Source of the DNA: Sva-07 sp963716095
GTDB lineage: Bacteria > Actinomycetota > Acidimicrobiia > Acidimicrobiales > Ilumatobacteraceae
NCBI GenBank assembly: GCA_963716095.1
Contig: CAVQSV010000018.1
Location: forward strand, 434,001 to 498,000
DNA length: 64,000 bases
Direction of reading: 5' to 3'
The notes beneath the pieces are model-generated. The model saw nothing but the letters and a program-made list of their open reading frames with translations. It was not told where the DNA came from and did no database searches. Position numbers and translations under genes: made by a program. Positions 10,280-19,491 of this stretch are shown piece after piece; the stretch's first letter is position 1; every line of letters begins with the position of its first letter.

Positions 10280-10285
10280 AAGCTA
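10280..10285 (-). promoter_or_regulatory. Possible -10 box TAGCTT for tRNA-fMet
   Basis: TAGCTT lies 15 nt upstream of the tRNA 5' end on the minus strand, a plausible distance for a short 5' leader removed by RNase P. Confidence 0.35.
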
Positions 10286-10429
10286 CACACCGGCGACGCC
10301 GATCGCAACCGCCCCGTCGTGCACGTTGTCCGCGGCCTCCTGCTGGTTCATCTATCGTTCAGTCTCTCGTCACCGGAGATCCGCCATGGGGGTCGGTCGA
10401 TCGGGGCGGGAGAAAGCAGGGCTACAGCA

Positions 10430-12081
10430 ATGGACACCGTCACGTGGGATCCGCCAGGACCCGGACCATGGCAGCAGGACAGCGCGCACAACCCGGTCTC
10501 GCAGACCGCACTGATGCAGCAGGTCTATCCGGCCGGTTTCAACAAGGGCTTCACCGAGGCATTCGCAGGCTACGGCCTGCTCCTCGACCGGCTGGCGATG
10601 GGGGTCGTCAACGGCTTCACCTACCACCAGCCCCAGCCGTTCGACATGCCAGGACCGGACGGTCCGAAGGATCCCGATTGGATCGGAGCAGAGATCGGTC
10701 GACGAACCGAGGTGGCGGCTCGCGCCATGGCTGATCAGATCTGGCGCGACGAGATCGCCACCTGGGACGCCGAGATCAAGCCCGCCGCCCAGGCCCGCCA
10801 CCGGGGACTCGGATCGGTCGACCTCGGCGCACTCGACGACGCCGCACTCCTGGCGCACGTGCAGACGTGCATGGCGCACGTCGAGGCGATGGCGTACCAA
10901 CACCACCGGTACAACTGCCACACGCTCGTCCCGGTGGGCGACTTCGTGCTCCAGGCAGCGGCATGGACCCATCGCCCACCGGATTCGCTCTTCGGCGTTC
11001 TCGACGGCTTCTCACCGGTGTCGAACGTCCTGTCACCGGAGATCCAGGACGCCGTGACAGCGCTGCGGGCCGATCAAGACGCGCTGAATCTGCTTCAATC
11101 CGGCGGTGACCCCGCAGACGTGCTCGCGGCAGTGCAGGCCCGGGTGCCAGCGGTCGACGACTACGTCGCCAACGTGCACTTCAGGCTGATCGAGGGCTTC
11201 GACGTCGTCAACCCGACGATCGGTGAACGCCCTGACGCGATCATCGGCCGTCTCGCTGCCGCCGTGGCGATGACGGGCAACCCGTCGATCGAGCGGGCCG
11301 ACGCGCTCGCAGCTTCTCTCCGAGCCGAGGTCCCAGCCGAGCACCGCGAGGAGTTCGACGACCTGCTCACCGAGGCGCGCCGCGTCTACCGACTGCGCGA
11401 CGAACGCGGCATCTACAGCGACATCTCGGCCGTCGGGCTGCTCCGACTCACGCTCCTCGAGATCGGTCGACGCCAGGTCGCCGCCGGCAACATGCCCGAC
11501 GCCGAACTGGCCTTCGAGCTGCACACCGACGAACTCCAAGCCATGCTCACGGGCTCGGCCGGACCTGGCGCCGATGAACTCCAGCGTCGGCGAGACCTCC
11601 GAGTGCGTCTGACCGTCGACGGCCCACCGCGCTACCTCGGCCCTCCTCCGCCGGAACCGCCACCGTCGAGACACTCCCACCACCGCTGGCGCGGGTGATG
11701 GCGGCAGTCGGCTTCTCGATCGACGGCATCCTCGGGCAACTCGATGAACCTGCTGGCACGTCGACATCGATCATCGGCATCGCGGGGGCGGCGGGCGTCT
11801 ACGAGGGCACCGCGCGGTTGGTCAAGTCGATCGACGACCTGCTCACACTGGAAGACGGCGACGTCCTCGTCGCACCGACGACCGGTGAGGCCTTCAACTC
11901 GATGCTCCACCTCGTCGGCGCGATCGTCACCGACCACGGGAGCTTCGCGTCACACGCCGCGATCGTGTCGCGCGAGATGGGCATCCCGTCGGTGGTCGGC
12001 ACGGTCAACGGGACAACTCGAATCCACGACGGCGCTCGCGTTCGCGTCGACGGCAGCACAGGCACGGTCGACATCCTCTGA
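10430..12081 (+). CDS. PEP-utilising-enzyme mobile-domain protein, one frameshift
   Basis: The corrected length is 550 aa. The first 400 residues are helical with no motif I recognise. The last ~130 residues form a phosphohistidine domain as in PEP synthase and pyruvate phosphate dikinase: VAPTTGEAFNSM, then SFASHAAIVSREMGIPSVVG, with the phosphorylatable His in SHAA (about residue 508). The frame breaks at about 11650-11662 in a Pro-coding stretch; one added base joins the proline-rich linker to VETLPPPLARVMAAVG. Without it the mobile domain would be an isolated fragment starting at 11695. There is no ATP-grasp domain, so it probably transfers phosphate with an unlinked partner or binds a ligand. 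The stop overlaps the MFS start (TGATG). Confidence 0.8.
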
Positions 12082-13313
12082 TGCCCGACAACGGCCAGGG
12101 CGCGTCGGCCGTCACGATCGTCGGCATCGCCCTGGCCTCGGCCCTCGTGCCACTCAACTCGACGATGATCGCGGTCGCCCTCCCGACCCTCGCCGACGAG
12201 TTCGACATCACCACAGGACACGCCGGTGTGCTCATCACCGTCTACCTCGTGGCCATGCTGGTCGGGCAACCGACTGCGGGTCGGCTTGCCGACCACATCG
12301 GCGCCCGACGACTCGCCATCATCGCCGTCGTCGGCTTCGGGCTCTTCTCTGCAGCGGCAATGTTCACCACGACGTTCGCGATGCTCGTCACCGCCCGGGC
12401 CGGTCAGGCGGTGTTCGCATCGGCCCTGTCGCCGAGCATTCAGGCGCTGGTGCGAAAGGTCACCAACTCGGAGAACCGAGGCCGAGCCTTCGGGCTCCAG
12501 GGGTCGGTGATCGGCGCCGGCGCCGGACTCGGACCGGTGATCGGCGGGCTCCTCCTCGCAGGGTTCGGGTGGCGAGCCATCTTCGCGATCAACCTGCCGA
12601 TCGTCGTCATCGTCCTCGTCGTGTTGCAGCGGTCCGTCCCCGCAACGGTCGACGACCGCCCTGCGCACGCCAACGTGGACCCGGCGACGGAACAGATCCC
12701 CTCGAACGAACCGCCCCTTGCCAACCCGACCTTCATGGCCGCCTTCTCCACCCAGGCGTTGGCGGTCTTCGCCCAGTACGCACTGCTGCTCATCTGTCCC
12801 ATCCTCCTGGACGTTCGCGGTTGGGGGACGGGGGCCATCGGTCTCGCGCTGTCGGCACTGACACTCGGCATGATCCTGATGGGCCCGACCGGGGGCCGGC
12901 TCGCCGACCGGTGGGGTCGACGCCGTCCGGTCGTCCTCGGGCTCGCGGTGTCCACCGTTGCCGTGGCCGCGAGTGCCGCATTCGGTACAGCGGTTGGCTC
13001 TGCCGTGCTGATCGCCACCCTGCTCGCGTTCGGTCTCGGGTACGGCGTTGCCTCGCCGGGCATCCTGACCGCGGGAATCGAAGCCGCCCCCGAGCAGCGA
13101 ATCGGCCTCGCCGCAGGGCTGCTGTCGATGAGCCGCTACGTCGGCAGCATCGTCGCCAGCATCCTGCTGACGCTCGTCGTCAGCGACGACGCGAACGGCG
13201 TCGGCATCATGCTCGTCGTGTCCACGATCGCGCTCGGAGCCTCGCTCTACACGGCCTCACGCCTACCGGGCAAGACCGTTGCGCCCGCACCCGCCGTCGC
13301 CGCCACGGACTGA
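12081..13313 (+). CDS. MFS transporter, multidrug-efflux-like
   Basis: The 410-aa inner-membrane protein has about 12 hydrophobic segments. Two copies of the MFS loop motif are visible, GRLADHIGARRL after the second helix and GRLADRWGRRRP in the second half, which marks the internal duplication of the family. N-terminal sequence NSTMIAVALPTLADEF matches the drug:H+ antiporter DHA group. A proton-coupled exporter is the likely role; the substrate is unknown. Its start overlaps the stop of the phosphohistidine-domain gene, so the two are coupled. Confidence 0.9.
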   Translation: MPDNGQGASAVTIVGIALASALVPLNSTMIAVALPTLADEFDITTGHAGVLITVYLVAMLVGQPTAGRLADHIGARRLAIIAVVGFGLFSAAAMFTTTFAMLVTARAGQAVFASALSPSIQALVRKVTNSENRGRAFGLQGSVIGAGAGLGPVIGGLLLAGFGWRAIFAINLPIVVIVLVVLQRSVPATVDDRPAHANVDPATEQIPSNEPPLANPTFMAAFSTQALAVFAQYALLLICPILLDVRGWGTGAIGLALSALTLGMILMGPTGGRLADRWGRRRPVVLGLAVSTVAVAASAAFGTAVGSAVLIATLLAFGLGYGVASPGILTAGIEAAPEQRIGLAAGLLSMSRYVGSIVASILLTLVVSDDANGVGIMLVVSTIALGASLYTASRLPGKTVAPAPAVAATD

Positions 13314-13375
13314 ACCGACCGGGAAATGCCCGCCGACTCGTGACCAACCATCACGTCGACGAGCCGGACACCGCG

Positions 13376-13381
13376 TAGCCT
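13376..13381 (+). promoter_or_regulatory. -10 box TAGCCT for the membrane protein at 13388
   Basis: TAGCCT ends 6 nt before ATG 13388, the leaderless spacing seen throughout. Confidence 0.5.
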
Positions 13382-13387
13382 GCACCG

Positions 13388-14521
13388 ATGGGCGGGGACA
13401 ACTCAGACATCGCAGTACTGCTCATCGTGATGGCGATGCGGTTCATCATCCCGCTGTTCATCCCACGGTTCCCGCTCCCCGCGATCCTCTTGGCGCTCGT
13501 CATCGACGCAGCGGACCAGACGATCTTCCAGCAGTTCACCAACCTCAACCTCGACGGCTACCAGAACTACGACAAAGCCCTCGACATCTTCTACCTCACG
13601 ATTGCGTTCCTCGCCGTCTACCGGAACTGGACCAACACGACGGCGATCAACGTCGCCCGCTTCCTCTGGTACTACCGGCTCTTCGGCGTGTGGCTGTTCG
13701 AGGTGGTGCAGGAGCGCTGGATCCTGTTCATCTTCCCGAACACCTTCGAGTACTTCTTCATCGCCTACGTGGCGATCCGCACACGGTGGGACCCGAGACG
13801 CCTCACCAGCCGGGCGGTCATCGGGATGGCCGCGTTCATCTGGATCTTCATCAAGCTGCCCCAGGAGTGGTGGATCCACATCGCCCAGAACGACTTCACC
13901 GACTTCATGAAGGTCGACGTCTTCGGCACGACCCCCACGACCTCGTGGGGCGACGCGATCACCAACCGGCCGGCGGTCACGATTGCGCTCCTCGCTGCGA
14001 TCGGCCTGCTGACCGGCCTCGCCGTGTGGGCGTTCCGCAAGGCGCCGCCCCGAGACTGGTCGTTCCGGGTGGATGTCGACAAGCCGATTCCGCACGTCGA
14101 ACTCCCCGACCGCCCGCAGGCCCCGCTCTGGATCGCCCCGCCGTTCGCCGAGAAGCTGTTGCTCGTCGGCTTGCTCGCAGCGATCTTCACCAGCGTGTTG
14201 AACCTCGACACCCCGATCATCCGCATCGTGATCGGCACTGCGCTGATCATCGCGGCCAGCGTGGCGGTCAGCGAGTTCCTCGCCCGGCGCGGCATCGAGT
14301 GGTCGTCGATCGGCGTCGAGTTCGTGGTGCTCGCAGCGGTCAACAGTGCGGTGATCGGCCTCTACACCGTGCTGCTCGGCAACGAGGTCAACCGCTCGCT
14401 CGTACTGTTCTTCGGCCTGCTGCTGACCATGGTGATCGTGCTCTACGACCGGTACCTCGGCATGCGCGCCGCAGTCGGCGCCGCCGACGCTGCCAACACC
14501 TCCGCCCCAGCGATCTCGTGA
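13388..14521 (+). CDS. Unknown polytopic membrane protein
   Basis: The 377-aa protein is strongly hydrophobic, with about eight or nine membrane spans grouped as an N-terminal set (residues 10-150) and a C-terminal set (from about 255) around a soluble middle segment. Aromatic-rich stretches (WILFIFPNTFEYFFIAYV, LPQEWWIHIAQNDF) are notable. I do not recognise the family and see no transporter or enzyme signature. The start is supported by the -10 box at 13376. It is a single-gene unit: the stop codon lies inside a long palindrome shared with the convergent nitroreductase gene. Confidence 0.8.
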   Translation: MGGDNSDIAVLLIVMAMRFIIPLFIPRFPLPAILLALVIDAADQTIFQQFTNLNLDGYQNYDKALDIFYLTIAFLAVYRNWTNTTAINVARFLWYYRLFGVWLFEVVQERWILFIFPNTFEYFFIAYVAIRTRWDPRRLTSRAVIGMAAFIWIFIKLPQEWWIHIAQNDFTDFMKVDVFGTTPTTSWGDAITNRPAVTIALLAAIGLLTGLAVWAFRKAPPRDWSFRVDVDKPIPHVELPDRPQAPLWIAPPFAEKLLLVGLLAAIFTSVLNLDTPIIRIVIGTALIIAASVAVSEFLARRGIEWSSIGVEFVVLAAVNSAVIGLYTVLLGNEVNRSLVLFFGLLLTMVIVLYDRYLGMRAAVGAADAANTSAPAIS

Positions 14522-14558
14522 ACAGTTTCACCTCTGAGAGGTGAAACTGTTCACGAGA
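14514..14558. terminator. Perfect 45-bp palindrome between convergent genes
   Basis: The arms are 22 nt each with a single G at the centre (14536) and no mismatch; the inner part reads CACCTCTGAGAGGTG. It contains the TGA stop of the membrane-protein gene and ends 24 nt before the stop of the nitroreductase gene. Position and symmetry suggest a bidirectional terminator, although there is no U tract. Confidence 0.75.
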
Positions 14559-14581
14559 AGCGGTTGGGCACGAGTGGGCGG

Positions 14582-15244
14582 CTACTCGACCGGCTGCTTC
14601 CAGCGATTGAGGTAGGTCACGTCGCTGGCGGGGCGGCGAGGCGCCGGGGTGAACGAGTCGCCGGTGTAGTAGCCGACGGCGAGCAGGCACACCTGGGTGA
14701 CGGTCGGGGGAATGCCGAGCAGCTCGGCGACGGCGGCTTCGTGCTCGAGGTGGAACGTGGTCCACGCCGAGCCGATCCCCCTCGACCGGGCAGCCAACTG
14801 GAAGCTCCACACACCGGGCAGCACCGAGCCGTAGTAGCCGGCGTAGGCACCGGTCGACGAACCGTCCGGAACCCGGTCGAGGCGCATCGACAGCACCAGC
14901 GCCGGAACCTCGTGGAGGTGTTCGACGAGGTACATCGCCGAGTCGATCACCTTGCCGCTGCGGTCATCGGCGCGCACCTCGGTGTTGGCCGCAAGGTAGG
15001 GGCGACCGACCGCACCGAAGTACTCGGAGATCTTCGCCTTGGTGTCGGCGTCGTCGATGATCATCCACCGGTTGCGCTCGAGGTTGCCACCCATCGGCGC
15101 ATGGTTCGCGACATCGATGCAGTCGAGCAGCTCCTCGTACGGCACCGGGCGTGTGAGATCGAGCCGCTTGCGCACCTGCTTGGTCGTCTTCAGGAGGAGG
15201 TCGGTCTGGTCGAGATCGAAGCCGGTGGTCGGGTGCTGTGCCAT
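14582..15244 (-). CDS. Nitroreductase family protein
   Basis: This is a 220-aa flavin-dependent oxidoreductase of the nitroreductase fold. Supporting segments are QVRKRLDLTRPVPYEELLDCI (FMN-contacting Arg residues), NHAPMGGNLERNRWMIIDD (typical APxxxNxQ-type region), and the C-terminal ARSRGIGSAWTTFHLE followed by IPPTVTQVCLLAVGYY. Such enzymes use FMN and NAD(P)H to reduce nitro groups, quinones or enones; the physiological substrate is not inferable. It is convergent with the membrane protein and divergent from the EamA-type transporter. Confidence 0.88.
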   Translation of the reverse strand: MAQHPTTGFDLDQTDLLLKTTKQVRKRLDLTRPVPYEELLDCIDVANHAPMGGNLERNRWMIIDDADTKAKISEYFGAVGRPYLAANTEVRADDRSGKVIDSAMYLVEHLHEVPALVLSMRLDRVPDGSSTGAYAGYYGSVLPGVWSFQLAARSRGIGSAWTTFHLEHEAAVAELLGIPPTVTQVCLLAVGYYTGDSFTPAPRRPASDVTYLNRWKQPVE

Positions 15245-15279
15245 CGCCCCAGGATGGCATCACTGCACCGATCGCCCGC

Positions 15280-15285
15280 TACGTT
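15280..15285 (+). promoter_or_regulatory. -10 box TACGTT for the EamA transporter
   Basis: TACGTT ends 6 nt before GTG 15292. Confidence 0.5.
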
Positions 15286-15291
15286 GCGCGC

Positions 15292-16256
15292 GTGACCGCC
15301 ACGTCCGCCGACACCTCGATGCCCGACTCGGTCGACGCACGCGACCTGTCGCGCGGACTGATCGGCGCCGCGATCGCGGTCTGTGCGTGGTCGACCGGCA
15401 CCATCCTCGCCAAGTACATCGACATGGGCAGCCTGGCGATCGGCTTCTACCGGTTCGCGTTCTTCGGCCTCGCGATCATCGCCTGGATGCGCATGCGCGG
15501 CACCCCATTCCGGCTCCGCATCATCCGCGACTCCATGTGGGGTGGCATCGCCCTCGGCGCCGACATCGCCCTCTTCTTCTCGGCGGTGAAGCTCACCAGC
15601 ATCGTCAACGCCACGATCATCGGCTCGATGCAGCCGATCGTCGTCGGGGTGATCGCCGCCAGGTTCTTCGGCGAGCGCATCGGGCTGCGCAACGTCGCGT
15701 GGTCGCTCGTCGCACTGACCGGCACGGTCGTCGTGGTCGCGGCCGGCGCCGACGACGGCACCAGCGACCTGCGCGGCGACCTTCTCGCACTGGCCGCAAT
15801 GCTGTCGTGGAGTGCGTACTTCATCGCCTCGAAGAACTCGAAGAAGACGATGACGTCCACCGAGTTCACCGCCGGTACCGCGTTGTGGACGATGGCGATC
15901 TGCGCACCGCTCGGCTTCGTGTTCGGCCAGGACATGTCGTGGCCGTCGGCCACCAACTGGGGTTGGCTGATCCTGATGGCCGCCACGTCGGGATTGATCG
16001 GCCACGCGATGATGAACTGGTCGCTGGTACGGATCCCGCTGTGGGTCGGCTCGACGTTCACCCTCTTGATCCCCGTGTTCTCGGCGCTCCTCGCCTGGGC
16101 GGTGCTCGGCGAAGTCACGTCACCGTCGTGCAGGGGGTCGCCATGGCGGTGGTGATCAGTGCCCTCGCGGTGGTCGTGCGCAACCAGTCGCAGCCGACAC
16201 CAGCACCAACACCATCCCCGGCCGGCCCCGAGCCGACACCCACCCCGTTCACGTGA
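15292..16256 (+). CDS. EamA/DMT-superfamily permease, one frameshift
   Basis: The protein is a drug/metabolite-type transporter of about ten helices in two EamA repeats. RGLIGAAIAVCAWSTGTI opens repeat one, and LLALAAMLSWSAYFIASKNS opens repeat two. The frame breaks at about 16118-16126 after AWAVLGE. One added base restores VVQGVAMAVVISALAVVV, the tenth helix, and a Pro/Thr-rich cytoplasmic tail ending at 16256, for about 321 aa. GTG 15292 is chosen from the leaderless -10 box. Cargo is unknown. Confidence 0.82.
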
Positions 16257-16370
16257 CGGTTCGGACGGGACAACCCATCCGAACTGCAACACGAACGTGC
16301 ACCGCGTCGGCGCACCCCCGTTCGTGTTGCACTCTGGATGGCCCGGCCCTGTGGAAGTGCAACACAAACG
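16246..16370. repeat. Pair A of 52-bp imperfect palindromes
   Basis: Two 52-bp elements, 16246-16297 and 16319-16370, start 73 bp apart with a 21-bp linker. Each begins CGTTC and ends in ACG or ACGAACG complement symmetry. The right arm of the first reads CATCCGAACTGCAACACG, while the left arm is a diverged complement (CGTGACGGTTCGGACG). The element overlaps the end of the transporter gene and precedes the gene at 16401. The same unit recurs at 17054 and 35056. Confidence 0.8.
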
Positions 16371-16388
16371 GGTGCTGGGGTGCGGGGC

Positions 16389-16394
16389 TACGGT
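16389..16394 (+). promoter_or_regulatory. -10 box TACGGT for the gene at 16401
   Basis: TACGGT ends 6 nt before GTG 16401. Confidence 0.5.
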
Positions 16395-16400
16395 GCGGGC

Positions 16401-17039
16401 GTGTTCGAACTGAACGGCGTCGAAATGGTGGGCTATCTGGCGTCGGCGCTGGTCGTGCTCTCACTGACGATGACGTCGGTGGTGCGGTTGCGGATGGTGT
16501 CGTTCTGCGGCTCGATCACCTTCTTCGTCTACGGCGTCCTGATCGACTCGGTACCGATCATGATCACCAACGGAGCGATCGCGGTGATCAACGTCTGGTT
16601 CCTTCGCAAGGAGTTCGCCTCGGGGCAACCGAACGGACGAGACCTCGGTGCGTCGCACATCCGCGCCGACTCACCGTTCCTCGCCGACTTCATCGCCTTC
16701 CACCTGATCGACATCCACCGATTCCAACCCGATTTCCACGTCCCGACCAGTGACGACGTGGTGACGCTCCTGCTCACCCGCGACGGGCTCCCCGCCGGGC
16801 TGCTCATCGGGCGGCGGCAGGGCTCGACGCTGACGATCGACCTCGACTACGTGCTCGGTCCGTACCGCGACTCACGCCTCGGTCACTGGATCTACGGCCC
16901 CGGCGCCGCGGTGTTCCGCGCCGACGGAATCACCGAGCTTCGCAGCGCCGGGACCACCGACGAGCACCGCAAGTACCTCGACCGCGTCGGCTTTCGCCCG
17001 TCACCAACCGACGACGACCTCTACGAACTCGCCCTCTGA
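16401..17039 (+). CDS. YgjV-like membrane domain fused to an acetyltransferase-like domain
   Basis: The protein has 212 aa. Residues 1-70 hold three short hydrophobic helices (GYLASALVVLSLTMTSV, then FCGSITFFVYGVLI and NGAIAVINVWFL), matching the small YgjV-type inner-membrane family. The remaining ~140 residues are soluble and end in a GNAT-like pattern (IDLDYVLGPYRDSRLGHWIY, then DEHRKYLDRVGFRP), but the acetyl-CoA pyrophosphate loop is weak. The fusion suggests a membrane-anchored modifying enzyme; the substrate is unknown. GTG 16401 fits the -10 box; ATG 16425 is the alternative. Confidence 0.75.
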   Translation: MFELNGVEMVGYLASALVVLSLTMTSVVRLRMVSFCGSITFFVYGVLIDSVPIMITNGAIAVINVWFLRKEFASGQPNGRDLGASHIRADSPFLADFIAFHLIDIHRFQPDFHVPTSDDVVTLLLTRDGLPAGLLIGRRQGSTLTIDLDYVLGPYRDSRLGHWIYGPGAAVFRADGITELRSAGTTDEHRKYLDRVGFRPSPTDDDLYELAL

Positions 17040-17053
17040 GTCGGCCACCCCGC

Positions 17054-17177
17054 CGTTCGGGTGACAGTTCCGACGGCGCATCCCATCCGAACTGCAACAC
17101 GAACGGGGACAGTCGGCCACCCCGCCGTTCGGGTGACAGTTCCGATGGCCCATCCCATCCGAACTGCAACACGAACA
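17054..17177. repeat. Pair B of 52-bp imperfect palindromes
   Basis: Elements 17054-17105 and 17126-17177 start exactly 72 bp apart and are nearly identical to each other, including the linker (AGTCGGCCACCCCGC precedes both). Left arms read CGTTCGGGTGACAGTTCCGA and right arms CATCCGAACTGCAACACG. They fill most of the gap between the convergent genes at 17039 and 17200. Confidence 0.85.
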
Positions 17178-17199
17178 GGAGGGGCGGGCCGGGTGCTGG

Positions 17200-18570
17200 T
17201 CAGGCGATGACGGGGACGGACTCCATGGCGTCGGCGATCGCCGAGTCGGGCAGGTCGTAGTCGACCATCTCGCCCGACAGGTACTTCTCGTAGCTCGCCA
17301 GGTCGAGATGGCCATGACCGCACAGCGCGGTGAGGATCACTTTCTCCTCGCCCGACTCCTTGCACGCCAGCGCCTCACGAATCGCCGCAGCGATCGCGTG
17401 CGTCGGCTCGGGCGCCGGGATGATCCCTTCGGTGCGGGCGAACTGCAGCGCACCGGCGAAACACTCGCGCTGCGGAATCGCAATCGCCTCGACGAGACCC
17501 TCGTTGTACACGTGCGACACGAGTGGGCTCATCCCGTGGTACCGCAGGCCACCGGCGTGGATCGGCTCGGGGATGAACGTGTGGCCGAGCGTGTGCATCT
17601 TCATCAGCGGCGTCATGCCGGCGGTGTCGCCGAAGTCGTAGCGGTACTCGCCCTTGGTCAACGTGGGACACGCCGCCGGCTCGACGCAGCGGATCGTCGG
17701 GTTCATCTTGCCGGCCAGCTTCTCGCGCAGGAACGGGAACGCCAGACCGCCGAAGTTCGAGCCGCCACCGGTGCACCCGACCAACACGTCGGGCGTCTCG
17801 TCGACCTTCGCCAACTGCAGCAGCGCCTCTTCGCCGATGATCGTCTGGTGCAGCAGCACGTGGTTGAGCACCGACCCGAGGGCGTACCGGGCGTTGGGGT
17901 CTGCCACGCACATCGCCACCGCTTCGGAGATGGCGATACCGAGCGAGCCTGGGTGATCCGGATCCTCCGCCAGCAACGAGCGGCCGAACTCGGTGAGCTC
18001 GGACGGGCTCGAATGCAGGGTGGCTCCCCACACCTCCATCATCGTCTTGCGGTACGGCTTCTGGCGGTACGACGCAGCCACCTGCCAGATCTCGCACTCC
18101 ATCCCGTACTGCGATGTGGCGAACGCCAGCGCAGAACCCCACTGGCCGGCACCGGTTTCGGTGGTCAGTTTCGTGATGCCCTCCTGGTGGTTGTACCACG
18201 CCTGCGGCACCGCGGTGTTCGGCTTGTGCGAACCGGCCGGGCTGACCCCTTCGTACTTGTAGTAGATGCGCGCCGGGGTGTCGAGCAGCTCCTCGAGACG
18301 ACGCGCCCGGAACAGCGGGCTCGGCCGCCACAGCCGATACACGTCGAGCACGCCGCCGGGGATGTCGATGTAGCGCTCGGTGGTGACCTCCTGCTCGATC
18401 AGCGCCATCGGGAACAGCGGCGCGAAATCGTCGGGGCCGGCCGGCTCGTGTGTGCCCGGATGCAACGCCGGAGGAGGAGGCGTCGGGAGATCGGCGACCA
18501 GGTTGTACCACTGGGTCGGCATCTCGGATTCGGACAGGTGGATCTGGTGCGGAACGGTGGAAGCCATCAC
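17200..18570 (-). CDS. trpB2: Tryptophan synthase beta chain, TrpB2 type
   Basis: This 456-aa PLP enzyme condenses serine with indole or closes related tryptophan-forming reactions. GSHKPNTA (about 113-120) carries the PLP Lys, and GCTGGGSNFGG forms the phosphate loop. The extra N-terminal region with YIDIPGGVLDVYRLWRPSPL and the length above 430 aa mark the TrpB2 subfamily, which usually works without a tightly bound TrpA. No other trp gene is adjacent, supporting a stand-alone salvage role. GTG 18570 lies 6 nt after a -10 box; ATG 18567 is the next codon. Divergent from the coiled-coil protein. Confidence 0.93.
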   Translation of the reverse strand: MMASTVPHQIHLSESEMPTQWYNLVADLPTPPPPALHPGTHEPAGPDDFAPLFPMALIEQEVTTERYIDIPGGVLDVYRLWRPSPLFRARRLEELLDTPARIYYKYEGVSPAGSHKPNTAVPQAWYNHQEGITKLTTETGAGQWGSALAFATSQYGMECEIWQVAASYRQKPYRKTMMEVWGATLHSSPSELTEFGRSLLAEDPDHPGSLGIAISEAVAMCVADPNARYALGSVLNHVLLHQTIIGEEALLQLAKVDETPDVLVGCTGGGSNFGGLAFPFLREKLAGKMNPTIRCVEPAACPTLTKGEYRYDFGDTAGMTPLMKMHTLGHTFIPEPIHAGGLRYHGMSPLVSHVYNEGLVEAIAIPQRECFAGALQFARTEGIIPAPEPTHAIAAAIREALACKESGEEKVILTALCGHGHLDLASYEKYLSGEMVDYDLPDSAIADAMESVPVIA

Positions 18571-18576
18571 CGAGCA

Positions 18577-18582
18577 ACGGTA
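18577..18582 (-). promoter_or_regulatory. -10 box TACCGT for trpB2
   Basis: TACCGT ends 6 nt before GTG 18570 on the minus strand, implying a leaderless mRNA. Confidence 0.55.
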
Positions 18583-18588
18583 GTCAGG

Positions 18589-18594
18589 TACCGT
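18589..18594 (+). promoter_or_regulatory. -10 box TACCGT for the coiled-coil gene
   Basis: TACCGT lies 32 nt before TTG 18627 and back to back with the trpB2 box. It would give a leader of about 25 nt with a GAGGT ribosome-binding site. Confidence 0.4.
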
Positions 18595-18626
18595 TCGGTC
18601 ACGCCCACACGAACGAGGTCGATCGG

Positions 18627-19484
18627 TTGTTCAACAAGAAGAAGAAGGCTGCGGCCGCCGAGGCAGAACAGGCCCGTGAGGAGCAGATCACCGCGCTCCG
18701 TGCGCAGCTCGACGAGGCACAGAGCGAACGTGCGGCCCTCGATGCCCGCATCGCCGCCCTGGGCGACACCAACGACCAGATCGACGAGCGACTCTCTGCG
18801 CTCGATCAGGGTGTGCAGTCGATGGGTGAGCAACTCGTCACGTTGTCGAGTTCGACCACCGAGACGACCCGACGCGTCGAGGCCATCGATGACCGTGTCG
18901 GTCGAGTCGAAGAGCTTGGCGCCGACCTCGACCAGATCAACAGCCGCCTGCGAGCGTTCGAGTCGACATCGACGACTCCGTCACCGCCCCCACCACCCGA
19001 GCAGTTGCCCGAGCAATCGGCTGACCCCATCGATGTCCCTCCACCTCCCCCACCCGCGGCCGCGCCGTCGGTTCCGACTACGCCACCGCCTCCACCACCG
19101 TTGATCGAGTTCGACGCCCCTGACGACCTCAACGAACGCATCGAGCAGCTTCGCCAGCAACTCGACGATCTCGCACGGCAGACCTCGTCGATCGACGCCC
19201 GCGTCACCAGCGTGTCGATGGAGCTCGCCAACCAACTCACCGAACTGAGCAGCGACATCGACGAACTCAACCGGCGCTCGAGCGAACCGGCGACGAGCGA
19301 TCGATCGGACGAAGTGAGTACCGCCGAGCTCGAAGCACGAATCGCCGAACGTCTCGACGCCGCGATGGACGACGTCGTCGACTCGACCGAGCGCCTCGCG
19401 GCGGAACAGGCTCGCTACGAGATCCAGTTCCGTTCCGACCTCGCCGAGTTGGCCGAACGCATCCGGCGCCCCGGCACCCCCTGA
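18627..19484 (+). CDS. Coiled-coil protein with proline-rich linker
   Basis: The protein has about 285 aa from TTG 18627, which has GAGG about 9 nt upstream; the lysine patch FNKKKKAAAAEAEQ then opens it. Two long heptad-rich coiled coils (about 8-110 and 165-280) flank a Pro-rich linker with several runs of five or six prolines. No transmembrane segment or enzymatic motif is visible. It resembles cytoplasmic structural or scaffold proteins of actinobacteria. It is monocistronic and ends just before the palindrome at 19492. Function unknown. Confidence 0.75.
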   Translation: MFNKKKKAAAAEAEQAREEQITALRAQLDEAQSERAALDARIAALGDTNDQIDERLSALDQGVQSMGEQLVTLSSSTTETTRRVEAIDDRVGRVEELGADLDQINSRLRAFESTSTTPSPPPPPEQLPEQSADPIDVPPPPPPAAAPSVPTTPPPPPPLIEFDAPDDLNERIEQLRQQLDDLARQTSSIDARVTSVSMELANQLTELSSDIDELNRRSSEPATSDRSDEVSTAELEARIAERLDAAMDDVVDSTERLAAEQARYEIQFRSDLAELAERIRRPGTP

Positions 19485-19491
19485 GCGCCGA

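Noticed and set aside
17054..17177. CRISPR array
   Set aside because: Only two repeats with a nearly constant linker that resembles its own upstream flank, internal dyad symmetry over the whole unit, and no cas genes.
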